The notes beneath the pieces are model-generated. The model did no database searches, was not told the origin of the DNA, and was given only the letters and a program-made list of their open reading frames with translations. A stretch of 64,000 nucleotides of DNA. Source: Streptomyces niger (GTDB taxonomy: Bacteria > Actinomycetota > Actinomycetes > Streptomycetales > Streptomycetaceae). This document shows positions 60,530-64,000 of this stretch, one piece after another. The first letter of the stretch is position 1. Each line of letters opens with the position of its first letter. The translations under genes were made by a program, and so were the position numbers. The DNA is taken from positions 66,662 through 130,661 of the forward strand of contig NZ_JOFQ01000023.1 in assembly GCF_000718305.1 (NCBI RefSeq), given 5' to 3'.

Positions 60530-62770
60530 TCAGACCCGTACGTCCTCCCGTTCGCGCTGTGCGGGTACGGTCCGCTCCTGCAGCTTCTCGCCCTCGATGT
60601 CGAGATTGGGCAGGGCCCGCTGCAGCGGACGGGGCAGCCACCAGGCGGCGCGGCCGAGGAGGGACATCACCGCAGGTACCAGGGTCATGCGCACGATGAA
60701 GGCGTCCACCAGCACACCCACGGCCAGTGCGAAGCCGATCGACTTGATGATCGGGTCCTCCATGAACACGAACCCACCGAACACCGAGGCCATGATCAAG
60801 GCTGCGGCGGTGACGACACGCCCGTTGTAACCCATGCCGTTGACCGTGGCCTGGGATGCCTCGGCTCCGTGGACGAAGTCCTCGCGCATACGGGAGACGA
60901 GGAAGACTTCGTAGTCCATGGCCAGACCGAAGAGGATGCCGATGAGGAGGATCGGCAGGAAGCTCACCAGGGGGCCGGAGGTGTCCAGGCCGACCAGCCC
61001 GGCAAGGTGGCCCTGCTGGAACACGGCGACGGTGATGCCGAAGGTGGCGCCGACCGTGAGCAGGAAGCCCAGTGCCGCCTTGAGGGGAACCAGTAGCGAG
61101 CGGAAGACCAGCATCAGCAGCAGAATGGACAGGCCCACCACCAGGAGCAGGTAGACCGGCAGGGCGTCCGCCAACTGCTCCGACACATCGATGCCGAGCG
61201 CCGTCATACCGGTCAGGGAGATGTCAGCACCCTTGATGCCCGCCACCTGGTCGCGGATGTCGTGCACCGCGTCCTCGGTGGTGGCGGCGGTGGGGCCGTC
61301 CTTCGGTATGACCGCCAGCAGTGCGGTGGTTTTCTCCTTGTTGAACTGCGGCGGGGCGACCGCGAGCACTCCGTCGACGCTCTTGATCTTCGCTATGGCC
61401 TGCTTGGCCGCGGCACCCGTCGACGTGGCGTCGTCACCGGAGACGACGGCCAGCAAACGGCCGTTGAAGCCCTCGCCGAAGCCCTCGCTGGTGAGGTCGT
61501 ACGCCTTGCGCGCCGGGGAGTCGGTGGCCGCGGTGCTCGCGTCGGGCAGGGCCAGTCGCATGTCCTGGGTCGGCAGCGCGAGGGCGCCCAGGCCCACGAC
61601 GCCCACGAGCAGCAGTGGAATACGCGCACGGAGGACGGCGCGGCCCCAGCGGAAGCCGAACGCTTCCTTGCTGCTGCTCTCGCTGCCGCTGTTGCCACTG
61701 CCGTTGCTGTTGCCGTTGCCGTTGCCACTGCGACTGCCACTTTCACTGCCACTGCCACTGCCGTTCGGCTCTGCGTTGCGCTGCTTGCGCGGCAGTACCC
61801 GGTGTCCTACGAAGCCGAGGACGGCCGGCAGCAGGGTCAGGGCGACCAGTACGGCCACCGCGACCGTGCCGGCGGCTGCCAGGCCCATCACGGTGAGGAA
61901 GGGGATGCCCACCACGCCGAGGCCGGCCAGTGCAATCACCACGGTGGCGCCGGCGAAGACGACCGCGGAGCCGGCGGTTCCGGCGGCACGGCCCGCGGCC
62001 TCCTCGGGTTCGACGCCCTCGGTGAGGAAGTGACGGTAGCGGGAGGTGATGAAGAGTGAGTAGTCGATGCCGACGGCCAGGCCGAGCATCAGCGCCAGGA
62101 TGGGCGCGGTGCTGGTGAGTTCGACGGCGCTGCTCAACGCGTACAGACCCGCCATGCCGGCGCCCACGCCGATGAGTGCGTTGAGCAGGGTCATACCGGC
62201 GGCCACCAGCGAGCCGAAGGTGATGACCAGCACCACGGCCGCCACGAGGACGCCGAGAACTTCGGTGGAGCCGACCTCCACCTTGCTGGTCATCACTTCG
62301 CCGCCGTGCTCGACCCGGATGCCCCTGGCGTCAGCGCCGACCTTCTCGAAGTCGGCACGCTGGGCGTCCGTGACTTCCTGAGCGCCGGTGTCGAACTGGA
62401 CCTGGACCAAGGCGTACCGGCCGTCCGGGGATATCGACCGGGCCTTGAAGGGATCGACGGCCGCGGTGACACCGTCTACGTGTGCGGCCTCTTCGACCAC
62501 GGGAGCGACCTGGGCGGGCTTGAGCTTCTCACCCTTGGGGGCGGCGATGACGATCGAGCCGGTTCCGCCACTGGCCTGCGGAAATTCCTTTTTCAGGGAA
62601 TCCATGGCCCGCTGGGACTCGGTACCCGGCATCTTGAACTGGTCGGTGGTCGGGCCGCTGAAGAGGGCTGCCGCTCCGCCCAACAGGGCGAGGAGCAGCA
62701 GCCAGAGCGCGACGACGCGCCCGCGGCGGCGGAAGGAGAACCGGCCCAGCCGGTGCAGCAAGGTCGCCAT
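60530..62770 (-). CDS. MMPL-family (RND-type) exporter
   Basis: 746 aa with two halves, each with a large extracytoplasmic loop and about six helices. Motifs include ILALMLGLAVGIDYSLFITS (Asp-Tyr proton-relay helix in the first half) and ILFGLAMDYEVFLVSRMRED in the second. An extracytoplasmic start SGPTTDQFKMPGTESQRAMD is standard. MMPL proteins export lipids or drugs by proton antiport. The cytoplasmic loop between the halves contains a Ser/Gly/Asn-rich insert (SGSGSESGSRSGNGNGNSNG) encoded by CTGCCA/CTGCCG-type hexamers (about 61668-61765). The TetR gene at 63070 reads in the same direction upstream and shares an operator region only at its own promoter; control of this gene by it is inferred. 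Confidence 0.9.
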   Translation of the reverse strand: MATLLHRLGRFSFRRRGRVVALWLLLLALLGGAAALFSGPTTDQFKMPGTESQRAMDSLKKEFPQASGGTGSIVIAAPKGEKLKPAQVAPVVEEAAHVDGVTAAVDPFKARSISPDGRYALVQVQFDTGAQEVTDAQRADFEKVGADARGIRVEHGGEVMTSKVEVGSTEVLGVLVAAVVLVITFGSLVAAGMTLLNALIGVGAGMAGLYALSSAVELTSTAPILALMLGLAVGIDYSLFITSRYRHFLTEGVEPEEAAGRAAGTAGSAVVFAGATVVIALAGLGVVGIPFLTVMGLAAAGTVAVAVLVALTLLPAVLGFVGHRVLPRKQRNAEPNGSGSGSESGSRSGNGNGNSNGSGNSGSESSSKEAFGFRWGRAVLRARIPLLLVGVVGLGALALPTQDMRLALPDASTAATDSPARKAYDLTSEGFGEGFNGRLLAVVSGDDATSTGAAAKQAIAKIKSVDGVLAVAPPQFNKEKTTALLAVIPKDGPTAATTEDAVHDIRDQVAGIKGADISLTGMTALGIDVSEQLADALPVYLLLVVGLSILLLMLVFRSLLVPLKAALGFLLTVGATFGITVAVFQQGHLAGLVGLDTSGPLVSFLPILLIGILFGLAMDYEVFLVSRMREDFVHGAEASQATVNGMGYNGRVVTAAALIMASVFGGFVFMEDPIIKSIGFALAVGVLVDAFIVRMTLVPAVMSLLGRAAWWLPRPLQRALPNLDIEGEKLQERTVPAQREREDVRV

Positions 62771-62991
62771 TGCAGAAGATATCTCTCTGTTGCAGGTTCA
62801 CCGGGGTTGATGGTCGAGCTGTTACGGGGTCATTCGGGCTGGTGGTCGAGCCGTTGCGGGGCTCGCGGAGCGGAGATCCGGCCGTTGCAGACTCGCTCGG
62901 GGTGGACCTCCGACCGTTGCGGGCCTGCTCGAAGTGGAGATCCCACCGATACGGGCCCGCTCGGGCTGGTCGTCTCGTTGAGCCGTTGCGA

Positions 62992-63080
62992 GATCATGCG
63001 GGGTGTGCGGGGTCATGCAGGGTGTGCGGAATCGTTCGGGGTGTGCGGGATCATTCGAGGTGTGCGGGATCATTCGGGGT
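62992..63080. repeat. 19-bp tandem array across the tetR stop codon
   Basis: GGTGTGCGGGATCATTCG-type units recur at 63002, 63021, 63040 and 63059 with exact 19-bp spacing. The TGA of the leftward TetR gene (63070-63072) lies inside the last copy. Looser copies of other units continue into the gap up to about 62820. Confidence 0.9.
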
Positions 63081-63618
63081 AGTGGTCGAGCGCTCGCAGG
63101 GCGCTGCGGATCATTTGGGTTCGCAGGACCTCCTGCGGTACCGGGACATCGCTGGCGCTGGTCACGAAGACCGCACCGATCACCATCCAGGCACCCACCA
63201 CGGCCTCAGGCTCCTCGCTGTGACCGGCCAACGCCGCCAGCAGCCGCTCGGTGAGACCGGGGATGCCGGAGAGCGCGGAGTTGTTCAGCATCTCGGGAAG
63301 GTCGCTGAACAGGAGCTTGACCTCACGCCGGTAACGCAGTGCGAGGTCCACATAGCCGGTCACGGCTGCCTCCACCGCCTGATCCCCGCTCAGGCCCGCC
63401 AGGTCCTGGTCGAGTTGGTTCAGCGCCAGGCCGGCCGGCGTCAGCAGCTCCGTGAGTATCGCGTCCTTGCTGGCGAAGTGGTACAGCAGCGAAGCCTTCG
63501 AGCAGCCCACTTCGGAGGCGATGTCGTGGAGCGACGTGCCTCGGTACCCGTGGATGACGAACAGCCCGAGTGCCGCCTCCAGGATGTGCCCGCGCAGCGC
63601 GGATGCAGTGCGTGCCAT
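63070..63618 (-). CDS. TetR-family repressor
   Basis: 182 aa. HTH (LRGHILEAALGLFVIHGYRG, TSLHDIASEVGCSKASLLYH, FASKDAILTELL) at about residues 8-58; C-terminal ligand domain with LRYRREVKLLFSDLPEML and AVVGAWMVIGAVFVT. It precedes the MMPL exporter, and a perfect palindrome just upstream suggests autoregulation, typical of TetR-exporter pairs. Repeats overlap the stop. Confidence 0.9.
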   Translation of the reverse strand: MARTASALRGHILEAALGLFVIHGYRGTSLHDIASEVGCSKASLLYHFASKDAILTELLTPAGLALNQLDQDLAGLSGDQAVEAAVTGYVDLALRYRREVKLLFSDLPEMLNNSALSGIPGLTERLLAALAGHSEEPEAVVGAWMVIGAVFVTSASDVPVPQEVLRTQMIRSALRALDHYPE

Positions 63619-63631
63619 GACCCAACAGTAA

Positions 63632-63665
63632 CTGTCCGATCGGTCAGACCTGACCGATCGGACAG
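63632..63665. promoter_or_regulatory. 34-bp perfect palindrome, TetR operator
   Basis: Arms CTGTCCGATCGGTCAG and CTGACCGATCGGACAG (16 bp each, exact complement) with a 2-bp centre. Each arm also contains the dyad CCGATCGG, so it may bind two repressor dimers. 14 bp upstream of the TetR start. Confidence 0.85.
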
Positions 63666-64000
63666 CTTTACGGTGTGGCCTTCACCACGCCGGCGTAATC
63701 AAGGTGCCCGGCGCACTTGAGGGGTGTGAGCCCTTCGAGGGCTCAAGAAGTTTGAGACTCGATACTTGCGGCGACCGCCGGCAAGCACCGCACGACTGGC
63801 TTGGTGTCTCTTCCGTATGCGGGCACTGCCCCCGTATGACTACGACTCACCCCGCGATGTATCGCCACCACATCACGCAGAACCGGCGAGCCTTGCCCTG
63901 TTACTGACCTTTCCGGAGGGTTGTCGGGTGCGGGTCACACCGGATCAAGTGGTAGGCCGGTGCCGGTTAGGCAGCCGTCGATCAGGTGTGGAGCCTGCTG
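63666..64000. other. gene-poor right edge
   Basis: No gene recognised. Short GGCGAGCC and CGCCGGC words only. Confidence 0.4.

Noticed and set aside
1..64000. tRNA, rRNA or riboswitch
   Set aside because: No cloverleaf-type sequence, rRNA text or known riboswitch core was recognised by eye.

Overview
The window looks like a piece of a Streptomyces chromosome, probably an arm rather than the core. GC content and third-position GC are very high, GTG and TTG starts are common, and rare TTA codons sit in the STAS, ABC-transporter and MFS genes. The gene families are typical of the genus: TetR/SDR pairs, MmyB-type regulator, DUF4232 lipoprotein, cytochrome P450s, PIG-L deacetylase, NucA/NucB nuclease, rifampin phosphotransferase. 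Coding density is low, with many gene-poor stretches, decayed transposases and broken genes. I saw no rRNA, tRNA, CRISPR or phage genes.

Layout. 0-5 kb: a lone STAS protein, then a heat-stress group (MerR-type regulator, broken regulator-like gene, Hsp20, two DUF2267 proteins). 5-7 kb: an SDR/TetR divergent pair with a strong double operator. 7-13.6 kb: a hypothetical protein, two exported proteins, and a large unusual regulator that joins a BlaI-like domain to an HTH/MmyB-like half through a Pro/Ser linker. 13.8-17.9 kb: two P450s, the second without a normal ExxR motif, then a transposase remnant and a stand-alone parvulin of the E. coli Par10 type. 18.7-25.8 kb: ABC exporter, nSTAND fragment, PIG-L deacetylase, PCMT-like methyltransferase and an SDR. 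26-34 kb: Fic pseudogene, histidine phosphatase, LysE exporter, secreted nuclease, and several small proteins. 34.5-37.7 kb: rifampin phosphotransferase with a perfect rifamycin-associated element upstream. 38.4-40.4 kb: a translationally coupled three-gene operon with an XRE/sigma-like hybrid regulator. 41.8-47.8 kb: a block bounded by two decayed IS5-family elements that holds SDR/TetR and LysR/oxidoreductase pairs. 47.9-64 kb: CoiA-like protein, chloramphenicol-phosphotransferase-like and TmrB-like kinases, HIT and cold-shock proteins, TetR/MFS and TetR/MMPL efflux pairs, a frameshifted 3-hydroxyisobutyrate-dehydrogenase-like gene, and a PepSY protein.

The most unusual property is the load of short tandem repeats: more than 30 arrays with units of about 6-37 bp. 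Many start on, or within a few bases of, a stop codon (hsp20, both DUF2267 genes, the 205-aa hypothetical gene, the second P450, PIG-L, the DUF7691-like gene, CoiA-like, two tetR genes, and others). Others are in-frame expansions inside conserved enzymes (Rph, methyltransferase, MMPL), and some lie in already dead genes and IS remnants. This suggests an active, lineage-specific slippage or duplication process with a preference for gene ends.

Functionally the window is rich in self-protection and stress functions (rifamycin inactivation, efflux, small-molecule kinases, heat shock). Four TetR circuits have operators that can be read directly from the sequence.
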